7,790 bases of DNA from Hyphomicrobiales bacterium (GTDB taxonomy: Bacteria; Pseudomonadota; Alphaproteobacteria; Rhizobiales; JALURZ01): positions 1 through 7,790 of the forward strand of contig JALURZ010000255.1 of the NCBI GenBank assembly GCA_027058735.1, in the 5' to 3' direction. Below are positions 1 to 6,301 of the stretch, one piece after another. Every line of letters begins with the position of its first letter. Position 1 is the stretch's first letter. Under the pieces are notes generated by a model. It was given only the letters and a program-made list of their open reading frames with translations. It did not search any database and was not told the origin of the DNA. Made by a program: the position numbers and the translations under genes.

Positions 1-2
1 AC

Positions 3-440
3 CCGAGCCCGTTGAAGGAACCCTACCGCACGCGGCGGTTCAGGTGCGGCATGGACCTGTATGACACGATCGGCATTGAGCGCGAGGATCGTGCGGGCCG
101 GCGCCGGCAGTTTGAGCGCAACTACGAATTTTTCGGCGCGCCGGTGGGCATGTTCTTCTATGTCGATCGCGAAATGGGGCCTCCGCAATGGGCCGATATC
201 GGCATTCTTCTGCAAACGATCATGTTGCTGGCCCGTGAGCATGGTTTACACACCTGCCCGCAGGAAGCGTGGTCCGCCTGGCCGCAGACGGTGGGTGAAT
301 TTTTCGGAGTCCCTGAAACCCTCATGCTGTTTTGCGGGCTGTCGCTTGGATATCTCGACCCCGACGACCCGGTCAACGAACTGCGCACACAGCGCGCGGC
401 TGTCGACGAAATCGCCACATTCGTGGGCGGTGCCCAGTAA
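3..440 (+). CDS. Nitroreductase-family protein, 3' part (5' end outside window)
   Basis: This is the C-terminal 145 residues of a probable FMN-dependent nitroreductase-family oxidoreductase, a cytoplasmic flavoprotein that uses NAD(P)H to reduce nitro compounds, quinones or similar substrates. The frame is open to the left edge. The TTG at position 12 is not a believable start, because the codons before it read on in frame (P-S-P) and the family needs an N-terminal FMN-binding half that is missing here. Family-like features are the FFGAPVG segment (about residues 44-50), which normally begins the core strand, the helix DIGILLQTIMLLAREHGL followed by a threonine-cysteine turn, and the late PETLMLFCGLSLGY segment that resembles the usual 'cGlalGYpd' end of these enzymes. 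The physiological substrate cannot be told from this fragment. It lies 92 bases upstream of the signalling operon on the same strand, but nothing links it to that operon functionally. Confidence 0.85.
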   Translation, partial: PSPLKEPYRTRRFRCGMDLYDTIGIEREDRAGRRRQFERNYEFFGAPVGMFFYVDREMGPPQWADIGILLQTIMLLAREHGLHTCPQEAWSAWPQTVGEFFGVPETLMLFCGLSLGYLDPDDPVNELRTQRAAVDEIATFVGGAQ

Positions 441-448
441 TGGCGTAG

Positions 449-516
449 CCGAACCGGTTGCTCGCCGCCATTTCGGTTCATTCATCGTTCAGGTGCCCTC
501 AGATACATTCGGTTCC
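449..516 (+). promoter_or_regulatory. Candidate regulatory region with repeated CGGTTC motif upstream of the PepSY/feuPQ operon
   Basis: The 92-base gap before the PepSY-like gene contains the octamer TTCGGTTC twice as a direct repeat (472-479 and 508-515, 36 bases apart). An inverted copy of its core, GAACCG, lies at 451-456 inside the palindrome AACCGGTT (452-459). OmpR-family regulators usually bind direct repeats and often control their own operon, so this could be an operator for the regulator encoded downstream. The inverted pair GAACCG/CGGTTC could instead form a six-pair hairpin at the end of the nitroreductase transcript. I could not identify a convincing -35/-10 pair. The repeats are seen directly; the function is inference. 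Confidence 0.25.
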
Positions 517-532
517 ACAAATTTGGTGAGCG

Positions 533-853
533 ATGGTTTTCCGGCTACGATATCTGATATGCGTTCTGGCGGTGTTCATGGGCGTGCTGGCTTTTTCCGG
601 CACGCACAGTGTTGATGCGCGTGAACTGAGCATGCGTGAGGCCCGCCGCGCCATTGCCAGCGGCCGGGCGCTTCCGCCAGGCGAAATCCTGCGCCGCGTT
701 CGTGCGCGCGTTCCCGGAGAACTGCTGCGCGCGGCTCTGGTGTTCCGGCCGCGACGCGGGCTGTTTTACAGGTTAAAGATGCTGGGGCGTTCGGGGCGGG
801 TTTTCGTCGTTTTCGTCGATGCGCGCACCGGCCGGATTTTGAATGTGAGATAG
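533..853 (+). CDS. Small exported PepSY-like protein, candidate FeuN-type modulator
   Basis: This 106-residue protein has a typical Sec signal peptide: basic residues at positions 4 and 6, a hydrophobic core at about residues 7-23, and a likely cleavage site after V-D-A (residue 29). That leaves a small periplasmic protein of about 77 residues. The mature part resembles a single PepSY-type domain: a helical half (about 32-62), then strands ending in the pattern YRLKMLGRSGRVFVVFVDARTG, close to the common 'Y.v.vl...G.v..v.vDa.tG.vl.v' ending. The ATG at 533 is the first possible start after an in-frame stop at 527-529; a GGTGAG lies just upstream. It ends 27 bases before the regulator gene and is probably cotranscribed with it. 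In Sinorhizobium meliloti the small periplasmic protein FeuN, encoded immediately upstream of feuP, inhibits the kinase FeuQ. Position, size and export suggest the same role, but sequence homology to FeuN was not tested. Confidence 0.85.
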   Translation: MVFRLRYLICVLAVFMGVLAFSGTHSVDARELSMREARRAIASGRALPPGEILRRVRARVPGELLRAALVFRPRRGLFYRLKMLGRSGRVFVVFVDARTGRILNVR

Positions 854-880
854 TCATGACCATGCAGGGTGGAGAGCGGC

Positions 881-1549
881 ATGCGTTTGCTTGTTGTTGA
901 GGACGATCCCGACCTGAGCCGGCAACTGGTCGCGGCGCTGAGCGAGGCCGGCTATGTCGTCGATGCGGCGAGCGATGGCGAGGAGGGGCATTTTCTGGGC
1001 GATACCGAACCCTATGACGCGGTGGTTCTGGACCTTGGCCTGCCGGTTCTCGACGGGGTGTCGGTGCTCGAAAAATGGCGGCGGGACGGACGCACCATGC
1101 CGGTGCTGATTTTGACTGCGCGCGACCGGTGGACCGACAAGGTGGCGGGCATCGACGCGGGCGCCGATGATTATGTCGCCAAGCCGTTTCACATGGAGGA
1201 GGTCCTGGCCCGCCTGCGGGCCCTGCTGCGCCGCGCGAGCGGACACGCATCCAGCGAGCTGTCCTGCGGGACCCTGGAACTCGACACCCGAAGCGCCAAG
1301 GTCACGGTTGCCGGTTCGGCGGTTAAACTGACATCGCTGGAATACCGTCTGCTGGCCTATCTGATGCACCACCAGGGAAAGATCGTTTCGCGCACCGAAC
1401 TGACTGAGCATCTGTATGATCAGGATTTCGACCGCGATTCAAACACTGTCGAAGTGTTCATTGGTCGCCTGCGCAAGAAACTCGGCGCCGACTTTATTCA
1501 GACAAAACGGGGGCTTGGCTATCGGCTTGCGGACCCCGGCGCGCCGTGA
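881..1549 (+). CDS. feuP: OmpR-family response regulator, FeuP-like
   Basis: This 222-residue DNA-binding response regulator is the output half of a two-component system. The receiver domain (about 1-115) shows the acidic pair D8/D9, the phosphoryl-accepting D51 in VVLDLGLP, T79 in LTAR and K101 in AKPF. The C-terminal winged-helix domain (about 125-220) has the OmpR-type segments LTSLEYRLLAYLMHH, NTVEVFIGRLRKK and RGLGYRL. The motif HFLGDTEPYDAVVLDLGLP and the segment ending HLYDQDFDRDSNTVEVF match my memory of rhizobial FeuP, which controls cyclic glucan export (ndvA) in Sinorhizobium meliloti. I chose the ATG at 881 because AGGGTGGAG lies 6 bases upstream and the product begins MRLLVVEDD as the family does. 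A GTG at 869 would add four residues and is less likely. The stop overlaps the kinase start (GTGA), implying translational coupling. The symbol is by recognition, not by alignment. Confidence 0.9.
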   Translation: MRLLVVEDDPDLSRQLVAALSEAGYVVDAASDGEEGHFLGDTEPYDAVVLDLGLPVLDGVSVLEKWRRDGRTMPVLILTARDRWTDKVAGIDAGADDYVAKPFHMEEVLARLRALLRRASGHASSELSCGTLELDTRSAKVTVAGSAVKLTSLEYRLLAYLMHHQGKIVSRTELTEHLYDQDFDRDSNTVEVFIGRLRKKLGADFIQTKRGLGYRLADPGAP

Positions 1550-2955
1550 AACCGCTCGTGGGCGCGCGCATGAATTCACTGTCCTTCCGGCTGATCGCAT
1601 CTGCCGCGGGGTGGAGCCTCGTCATGCTGGTCGTGACCGGCCTGTTCTTGTCCTCGCTGTTCAAGAGTTCGGTCGAACGCAACTTCGATCTGCGGCTGGA
1701 GGCCTATCTCAGGGGGCTGATTGCGAATACCGAGCTCAATGAGGCCGGGAAATTGTCCCAGGTCCGTGAATTGGGCGAAAGCCGGTTCGCGCTGACCTAT
1801 TCCGGGTGGTACTGGCAAATCGCCAAGATCGGGGAGGGGGACGGGGACCTGCTGACATCGGCCTCGCTGTTTGCCTTCAAGCTTCCGGTTTCAAGATCCC
1901 GGGGCAATGCGGAGTCGTCCGGGGAGCCGTTTCGCCACAGCTATGTTGATGGGCCCGAGGCAAAGCGCCTGCGCATGGTGGAGCGCGACATCCGCCTGCC
2001 GGGTTCCGAAGCGGTCTATGCCTACGCGGTCGCTGCCGATATCGCCGATGTAACCTCGCAAATCAGCAGTTTCAACACGACCTTGTTCTGGGCGCTGTTT
2101 CTGCTCGCGGCCGGGCTGATTGGCGCGGTGTTTCTGCAGGTGCGGTTCGCCCTGCAGCCGCTGCGACGCCTGCGCCGCGCACTGAGCCGCATCCGGTCGG
2201 GCGAGGAACGGGAGCTTGATACGGACTACCCGGTCGAAATCCAGCCCGTGGCCAGCGAACTGAACGCCCTGCTCAAGGCCAATCAGGATGTCGTTGAACG
2301 TGCCCGTACACAGGTTGGCAATCTTGCGCACGCCCTGAAGACGCCGTTGAGCGTCATTGCCAACGAAGCGGGCGCGAAACGCGGAGAATTCGCCGCTCTG
2401 GTGGCGGAGCAGACACGTTTGATGCGCGACCAGGTCAATCTGTATCTTGATCGCGCGCGCATGGCCGCGCGGCGCCGCGTACTCGGCTCGCTGTGCAATG
2501 TAGAGGAAACCGCAAAGGCCCTCGTTCGCACCTTGAGGCGGCTTTACGCCGATAAGAAGCTGAACATCACGGCCGACATTGATCCGGCGCTCACATTTCG
2601 CGGCGAACGCCAGGATCTGGAAGAAATGCTGGGCAATCTGCTTGACAACGCCTGCAAATGGTCGAAGCGCTCCGTTCGCATTTCCGCAGCCCGCCTGCCC
2701 GCACGGCACAATGCCGATGCCCTCATGGAAATCATCGTCGAGGACGACGGTCCGGGACTTCCCAAGGAGCGGCGCCGGGATGTTCTGGCGCGCGGCCGCC
2801 GGCTCGACGAAACCAAGCCGGGGTCGGGGCTGGGCCTCTCCATCGCAGCAGAACTCGTCGATCTGCATCATGGTGAAATCTCATTGGGGGTTGCCGGTTC
2901 CGGCGGCCTGCGCGTTTGCCTTGTGCTGCCATGTCTGGAGCACGCCCGGCCTTGA
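1546..2955 (+). CDS. feuQ: Sensor histidine kinase, FeuQ-like
   Basis: This 469-residue inner-membrane sensor kinase is the partner of the preceding regulator. It has two transmembrane segments (about 16-38 and 178-199) enclosing a periplasmic sensor region of about 140 residues, where a small periplasmic modulator could act. A HAMP-like linker (about 200-252) follows. The phosphorylated histidine is H262 in NLAHALKTPLSVI. The ATP-binding domain carries the N box (NLLDNACKWS, about 364-373), the G1 box (EDDGPGLP, 399-406) and the G2 box (GSGLGLS, 426-432). All catalytic landmarks are present, so it should be active. The NLAHALKTPL form of the H box is the PhoQ-like type also seen in FeuQ. The GTG at 1546 overlaps the regulator stop by four bases (GTGA) and is taken as the start; the ATG at 1570 (MNSLSFRLIAS) is a real alternative that would remove eight residues without harming the first membrane segment. 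Confidence 0.88.
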   Translation: MKPLVGARMNSLSFRLIASAAGWSLVMLVVTGLFLSSLFKSSVERNFDLRLEAYLRGLIANTELNEAGKLSQVRELGESRFALTYSGWYWQIAKIGEGDGDLLTSASLFAFKLPVSRSRGNAESSGEPFRHSYVDGPEAKRLRMVERDIRLPGSEAVYAYAVAADIADVTSQISSFNTTLFWALFLLAAGLIGAVFLQVRFALQPLRRLRRALSRIRSGEERELDTDYPVEIQPVASELNALLKANQDVVERARTQVGNLAHALKTPLSVIANEAGAKRGEFAALVAEQTRLMRDQVNLYLDRARMAARRRVLGSLCNVEETAKALVRTLRRLYADKKLNITADIDPALTFRGERQDLEEMLGNLLDNACKWSKRSVRISAARLPARHNADALMEIIVEDDGPGLPKERRRDVLARGRRLDETKPGSGLGLSIAAELVDLHHGEISLGVAGSGGLRVCLVLPCLEHARP

Positions 2956-2961
2956 GGCCGG
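2946..2961 (+). terminator. GC-rich hairpin over the feuQ stop codon
   Basis: A perfect six-pair inverted repeat, CCGGCC and GGCCGG with the four-base loop TTGA, spans the kinase stop codon (TGA at 2953-2955). It is not followed by a run of T, so it is not a standard intrinsic terminator. It could slow RNA polymerase or protect the mRNA 3' end, or be a by-product of the high GC content. Confidence 0.25.
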
Positions 2962-3049
2962 CGCCAGCCGCTTCGGGGGTGCTGCGGCCATCCGCAAAAC
3001 GGGGCAATCAACCGATTCTTAAGGCTATTGGTGGATTCTGGGCTTGGTC

Positions 3050-3075
3050 GCGCGCCGCCGGCGGCGGCCCCGCGC
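3050..3075 (+). terminator. Imperfect GC hairpin between feuQ and the 477-residue gene
   Basis: GCGCG (3050-3054) can pair with CGCGC (3071-3075), and CCGCC (3055-3059) with GGCGG (3063-3067), leaving a CCC bulge and a GGC loop. The centre also contains a perfect 14-base palindrome (3053-3066). A TTTT run (3088-3091) follows only after 12 bases, so this would be a poor intrinsic terminator. It is the best candidate for separating the signalling operon from the next gene. The AT-rich stretch at about 3079-3100 after it could hold that gene's promoter, but I see no convincing -35 element. Confidence 0.25.
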
Positions 3076-3110
3076 CTGAACAATCTATTTTGCTATTCTG
3101 CCACTGGTCA

Positions 3111-4544
3111 ATGGATCTATCTTCGCTCAAGCAGGATCAACTCGAGGCCTTTCTGGCGAAGCTGACGCCGGAGGCCGCGCGCGTCCTTGTGCGTGAAGTG
3201 GAGCGGGACCGGCTGCGCGGGCAGAACAATTTTCCGCATGATTTTTTGTTGAAACAGGCGCGCTCGGTATTCGACGGGCACAATGCGAAGTTCGAGCGCA
3301 TCGGCTCGCCGCGCCGGTTTTTCTGCGATGCCTTCGAGGACATGCTCGTCGATACGTCAACCAATCAGAAACAGCCCGGCCGGGTTCTTCGCAGCTCCAT
3401 AGAGCCGGTCTGGCAGTGGCTGGTGAACGACCTGGCCGGCGATGTGCTGGGTGAGGTCAATACGGCACTGACGAGCGCCATTCTTGATGGCGACAAACCC
3501 GCCGTCGATCTGCTGACCGCAAAAATGCGGCAGATCACCGCGCGCGCGATCCAGTCCGCCGTGCGCGATCTCGATCCCATGTCAAAAAACTATTTGCGGG
3601 TGTCCGCGAGATTGGGCGGTACGCGGGTGCTGGAAGATGCAAAGGACATTGCGCTTGCCCTCAGCGTCGGTGATCTGCGCCGCGAAGTGATTGACCGGCT
3701 GCCAAGATGCATAGAAAAGCTCAAAACCGGAGACGTCGCCGACTATGTGGGCCTGCTGCGCGAGAAGTGCAGCGCCGGCGCGCCCGCCATGACCATCGGC
3801 CTGCTGGCGATCATGCGGCGGCTCGATTGCAAGACCGATATTCTGCGCATCGCCAAGGAGGTCGTCGGGCAGGATCAGGATGTTGCCATTCAGCGGAGCA
3901 TCTGCGCGACCGCGTGCGGGTGTCTGCTGCACGATATGGAATTGCCGGCGCGCAATGCGATCGACATGATCCGCAACAATGCCCCGGTGCCCGATATACA
4001 CAGAGAACTCAGCCGGTTCTATATTCTTGCCGAAGGCTATGACACCGAACTGGAAGTCGATTTGAAAGGCGAATGGGGCCAGCGTCTGGTCGAGGTGCGC
4101 AGCGAGTTGTCCCGGGCCATAAACAGCAAGATCGAAGCCACGCCGAGGGTTATCAAGACCGCCTTGTTTCGCGCGCCCCGGGCCGCAGGGCCGGACGACG
4201 TGGCCGCCGGTGCCCCGCCCCTCGCCTGGCCGGATCCGGAAGACCTGCGCGAGGCCAGATTTCTGGTCGGGCTTCTGGTGGTGGTGCGCTCGTTTCTCAG
4301 CCAGTTGCCGATCAACACCGAAGTAGCCAAGGTTTCGGCGGAAGTCCGCCAGTTTCTCGACGTGCTTGGCGAAAATGTCGTCAATGACATTCGCACCTCC
4401 CTTGGCGAGGCGCGCGCCTGCGCTGAGGCTTATCTCGAAGCAACCGCGGAACTGACCGAAATGGTGTTTGGCGGCGATGCCGGCGACCTGCTGCGCCGCC
4501 GTGGCAAGGCGGCGATGCAGGCTGATCTCGACATGGCGTTGTGA
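3111..4544 (+). CDS. Unrecognised 477-residue, mainly helical protein
   Basis: I do not recognise this protein and name no function. The ATG at 3111 gives MDLSSLKQDQLEAFLAKLTPE, a normal soluble N-terminus. The frame stays open back to 2916, but those 65 extra residues are rich in Gly, Pro, Ala and Arg, overlap the feuQ end and look non-coding. There is no signal peptide. The sequence suggests long amphipathic helices throughout, with one more hydrophobic helix (FLVGLLVVVRSFLSQLPI, about 384-401) that is too polar at its ends to be a sure membrane segment. A proline- and alanine-rich linker (about 355-377) separates a large N-terminal part (1-350) from a C-terminal helical part (378-477). There are eight cysteines, three clustered as C-x3-C-x-C at 265-271. 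No Shine-Dalgarno sequence is obvious upstream. Codon use and GC content look like the neighbours', so it is probably a native gene. It converges on the GlxA-type regulator. Confidence 0.75.
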   Translation: MDLSSLKQDQLEAFLAKLTPEAARVLVREVERDRLRGQNNFPHDFLLKQARSVFDGHNAKFERIGSPRRFFCDAFEDMLVDTSTNQKQPGRVLRSSIEPVWQWLVNDLAGDVLGEVNTALTSAILDGDKPAVDLLTAKMRQITARAIQSAVRDLDPMSKNYLRVSARLGGTRVLEDAKDIALALSVGDLRREVIDRLPRCIEKLKTGDVADYVGLLREKCSAGAPAMTIGLLAIMRRLDCKTDILRIAKEVVGQDQDVAIQRSICATACGCLLHDMELPARNAIDMIRNNAPVPDIHRELSRFYILAEGYDTELEVDLKGEWGQRLVEVRSELSRAINSKIEATPRVIKTALFRAPRAAGPDDVAAGAPPLAWPDPEDLREARFLVGLLVVVRSFLSQLPINTEVAKVSAEVRQFLDVLGENVVNDIRTSLGEARACAEAYLEATAELTEMVFGGDAGDLLRRRGKAAMQADLDMAL

Positions 4545-4551
4545 TACCGGC

Positions 4552-4572
4552 AGGGGTGCCGCGAACACCCTT
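4552..4572 (+). terminator. Small hairpin in the convergent 27-base gap
   Basis: GGGTG (4554-4558) and CACCC (4566-4570) form a five-pair stem with a seven-base loop, extendable by a G-T and an A-T pair, and TTT follows (4571-4573). It sits between the end of the 477-residue gene and the end of the GlxA-type regulator gene, where a shared terminator would be expected. The stem and T run are short, so efficiency is uncertain, and on the - strand no T run follows. Confidence 0.4.
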
Positions 4573-5579
4573 TAGTCGCGCCCGGCCCCCGCCAGCGCGG
4601 ATTCGGCGAATTCCGAAGGGACCGCCTGTTCGCGATAGGGTGTGCGGCCATAGAACGCGCGGTAGCATTTCGAAAAATGCGACGGTGTCGAAAATCCGCA
4701 CGCCAGCGCCACGTTGATGACCGCCATATCGGTCTGCAACAGCAACAGCCGCGCCTGCTTCAGCCTCAGTTCGAGATAATAGCGCTTGGGCGAACGGTCC
4801 AGATAGCGCCGGAACAGCCGCTCCAGCTGGCGGGTGGACAGGCCTGCCTCCTTCGCCAGAACGCCGGGGCTGATGGGCTCTTCCAGGTTTTCCTCCATGC
4901 GCTTGACAATCTGCACCAGCTTCGGATGCCGGGCTCCGATACGGGCGGGCAAGGACATGCGCTGATGCTCGCTGTGATGGCGAATGGGCGAATGCATGAT
5001 CAGGTCGGCCACCTGCGAGGCCAGTTCGGCGCCGTTTTGCGATGCGATCAGCGCCAGCATCATGTCGATTGAGGAGGTGCCACCCGCACAGGTAAAGCGC
5101 TGGCGGTCGACCTCGAACAGGGCACCGGTAACGTGGACATCCGGGAACTGCTCGGCAAATCCGGGCATGTTCTCCCAGTGAATGGTGCAGGCGTAGTCGG
5201 TCAGCAGCCCGGCTTGCGCCAGGATATGGGCGCCGGTGCAAAGGGCGCCGATGTCCGTTCCCTGCCGCGCCAGCTTCCGCAGCCAGTTCAAAACCGGCCT
5301 GGTGGCGTATTTGTGGACATTGACGCCGGTGCACACGATGACCGTCGAATGCGGCAGCAGGGTCGACAAGTCGCCTTCCGCGGCAATGGATATGCCGTTG
5401 GAACCGCGCACCGGTTTGCCGTCCTGCGACAGCATCTGCCAGCGGTAAAACGGTTTATCCAGCACCCTGTTTGCCAGGCGCAGGGGCTCAATCGCCGCAG
5501 CGACCGGCATGGTTGAAAATTCAGGCAGCAACGCAAACCCGAAATTGTGCGGCAGGTCTTTCGGTTGATCGCCAAACAT
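4572..5579 (-). CDS. GlxA/GbdR-type AraC-family transcriptional regulator
   Basis: This 335-residue cytoplasmic DNA-binding protein has the two-domain plan of GlxA-family regulators. Residues about 10-200 form a DJ-1/PfpI (class I glutamine amidotransferase-like) domain, with the nucleophile-elbow motif GALCTGAHILAQAGLL around C114 and the later FTCAGGTSSIDMMLAL segment. The C-terminal AraC domain (about 222-322) has two helix-turn-helix units (LAKEAGLSTRQLERLFRRYL and VALACGFSTPSHFSKCYRAF). Family members such as Pseudomonas GbdR activate glycine betaine and sarcosine catabolism genes. The gene lies directly downstream of soxA-soxG on the same strand, so control of that pathway is a reasonable inference. 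The ATG at 5579 gives the usual family length and N-terminus. A TTG at 5657 would add 26 residues and shorten the gap after soxG to 23 bases; neither start has a strong ribosome binding site. The ligand is not known from sequence. Confidence 0.88.
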   Translation of the reverse strand: MFGDQPKDLPHNFGFALLPEFSTMPVAAAIEPLRLANRVLDKPFYRWQMLSQDGKPVRGSNGISIAAEGDLSTLLPHSTVIVCTGVNVHKYATRPVLNWLRKLARQGTDIGALCTGAHILAQAGLLTDYACTIHWENMPGFAEQFPDVHVTGALFEVDRQRFTCAGGTSSIDMMLALIASQNGAELASQVADLIMHSPIRHHSEHQRMSLPARIGARHPKLVQIVKRMEENLEEPISPGVLAKEAGLSTRQLERLFRRYLDRSPKRYYLELRLKQARLLLLQTDMAVINVALACGFSTPSHFSKCYRAFYGRTPYREQAVPSEFAESALAGAGRD

Positions 5580-5680
5580 GTCCGTATCGCCGTGCCCTAC
5601 CTTCCAAACAACACCGCCATTCGGCCACAGAATGACGCTGTTGGGCGGTTTATTCAATCAATTTGGCAGGGCCTTGCGGG

Positions 5681-6301
5681 TCAGACCTCCGGCGCGCGCT
5701 GGCGCCGCCACAACCTGACCTGGGCGCCGGGATGGGAGGTTCGCGCCAGCCATTCCCAGGCGAAATCCGCGTATGAACGAAAGACATAGAGATCCAGCGT
5801 CTGCGGCCTGCCCTGAACATAGTGGCAAAGGGCGGCAATTTCGGCGAACTGCATGCGCCGCACCGCGCCGGGGCGAAACGAGGGCGCGGTGAGATCGGGC
5901 GATGCGCCCTTCATGACGATCTCGCGCGCGCCAACGCCCGTGAGCCGGATAACCGCGCGCGCGTCGCTGACATCGGTGGCCAGCGAGTGGATGCGGCTCA
6001 GCGCGCGTCTCAGATCGGCCAGGCAGCCGTCCACCTTGTCGTAGGGCAGGGTGATCAGCCACTGATCGATCGAGAGCCACAACGCGGCCGTCTCGCCCTC
6101 CCGGCTTGAGGTTCTGGGCCTTGTCGGCAGATCGAAGCCAAGGACCTTTCCAACAGCCTGCCGGCCACTGGGGCTTGTCGAGGGCACTCGTACATCGATC
6201 ATGCCAAGGCCGGTTATTTCTGTCAGCGTGACCGGCTGGTCCTGATAATCCATCAGGTCCGCGCGATGGGCGAGCGGGCTGCGGCGCGTGATCTCATCCA
6301 T
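5681..6301 (-). CDS. soxG: Sarcosine oxidase, gamma subunit
   Basis: This 206-residue protein is the gamma subunit of heterotetrameric sarcosine oxidase, the cytoplasmic enzyme that demethylates sarcosine to glycine while passing the methyl carbon to tetrahydrofolate. The N-terminus MDEITRRSPLAHR is typical of SoxG. The rest fits the GcvT/YgfZ-like fold: WLSIDQWLI at about 76-84, the segment SDARAVIRLTGVGAREIVMKG in the middle, and a late YVFRSYADFAWEWL. The ATG at 6301 was chosen because AGGGAGGGGA (6320-6311, read on this strand) lies 9 bases upstream and the product then begins as the family does; an upstream in-frame start at 6343 would overlap soxA by 50 bases. The start overlaps the soxA stop by eight bases (ATGGATGA), pointing to coupled translation of two subunits needed in equal amounts. 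The whole gene is intact. Confidence 0.93.
   Translation of the reverse strand: MDEITRRSPLAHRADLMDYQDQPVTLTEITGLGMIDVRVPSTSPSGRQAVGKVLGFDLPTRPRTSSREGETAALWLSIDQWLITLPYDKVDGCLADLRRALSRIHSLATDVSDARAVIRLTGVGAREIVMKGASPDLTAPSFRPGAVRRMQFAEIAALCHYVQGRPQTLDLYVFRSYADFAWEWLARTSHPGAQVRLWRRQRAPEV

Noticed and set aside
61..615. 184-residue + strand frame overlapping the nitroreductase and the start of the PepSY-like gene
   Set aside because: It is a shifted reading of the nitroreductase, rich in Ser, Arg and Cys, with no family resemblance.
576..1250. 224-residue open frame on the - strand across the PepSY-like and regulator genes
   Set aside because: It is antisense to two well supported genes and has an Arg/Pro/Ala-rich translation without motifs.
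1891..2871. 326-residue open frame on the - strand inside the kinase gene
   Set aside because: It is fully antisense to a kinase with all catalytic motifs; long antisense frames are common in GC-rich DNA and its translation shows no recognisable domain.
2916..3110. N-terminal extension of the 477-residue protein by 65 codons
   Set aside because: It would overlap the kinase coding end by 40 bases, crosses two GC hairpins, and has a low-complexity Pro/Ala/Arg composition unlike the rest of the protein.
3582..4568. 328-residue open frame on the - strand opposite the unrecognised gene
   Set aside because: This competes with the + strand gene, which I could not identify by family, so it deserved care. 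The + frame has a balanced, helix-like composition, while the - frame is rich in Ala, Arg, Gln and His as antisense shadows usually are, and its end would run into the regulator gene's end.
4381..5334. 317-residue open frame on the - strand overlapping the GlxA-type regulator in another frame
   Set aside because: It is a frame-shifted reading of the regulator, very rich in Arg, Pro and Gly, with no domain.
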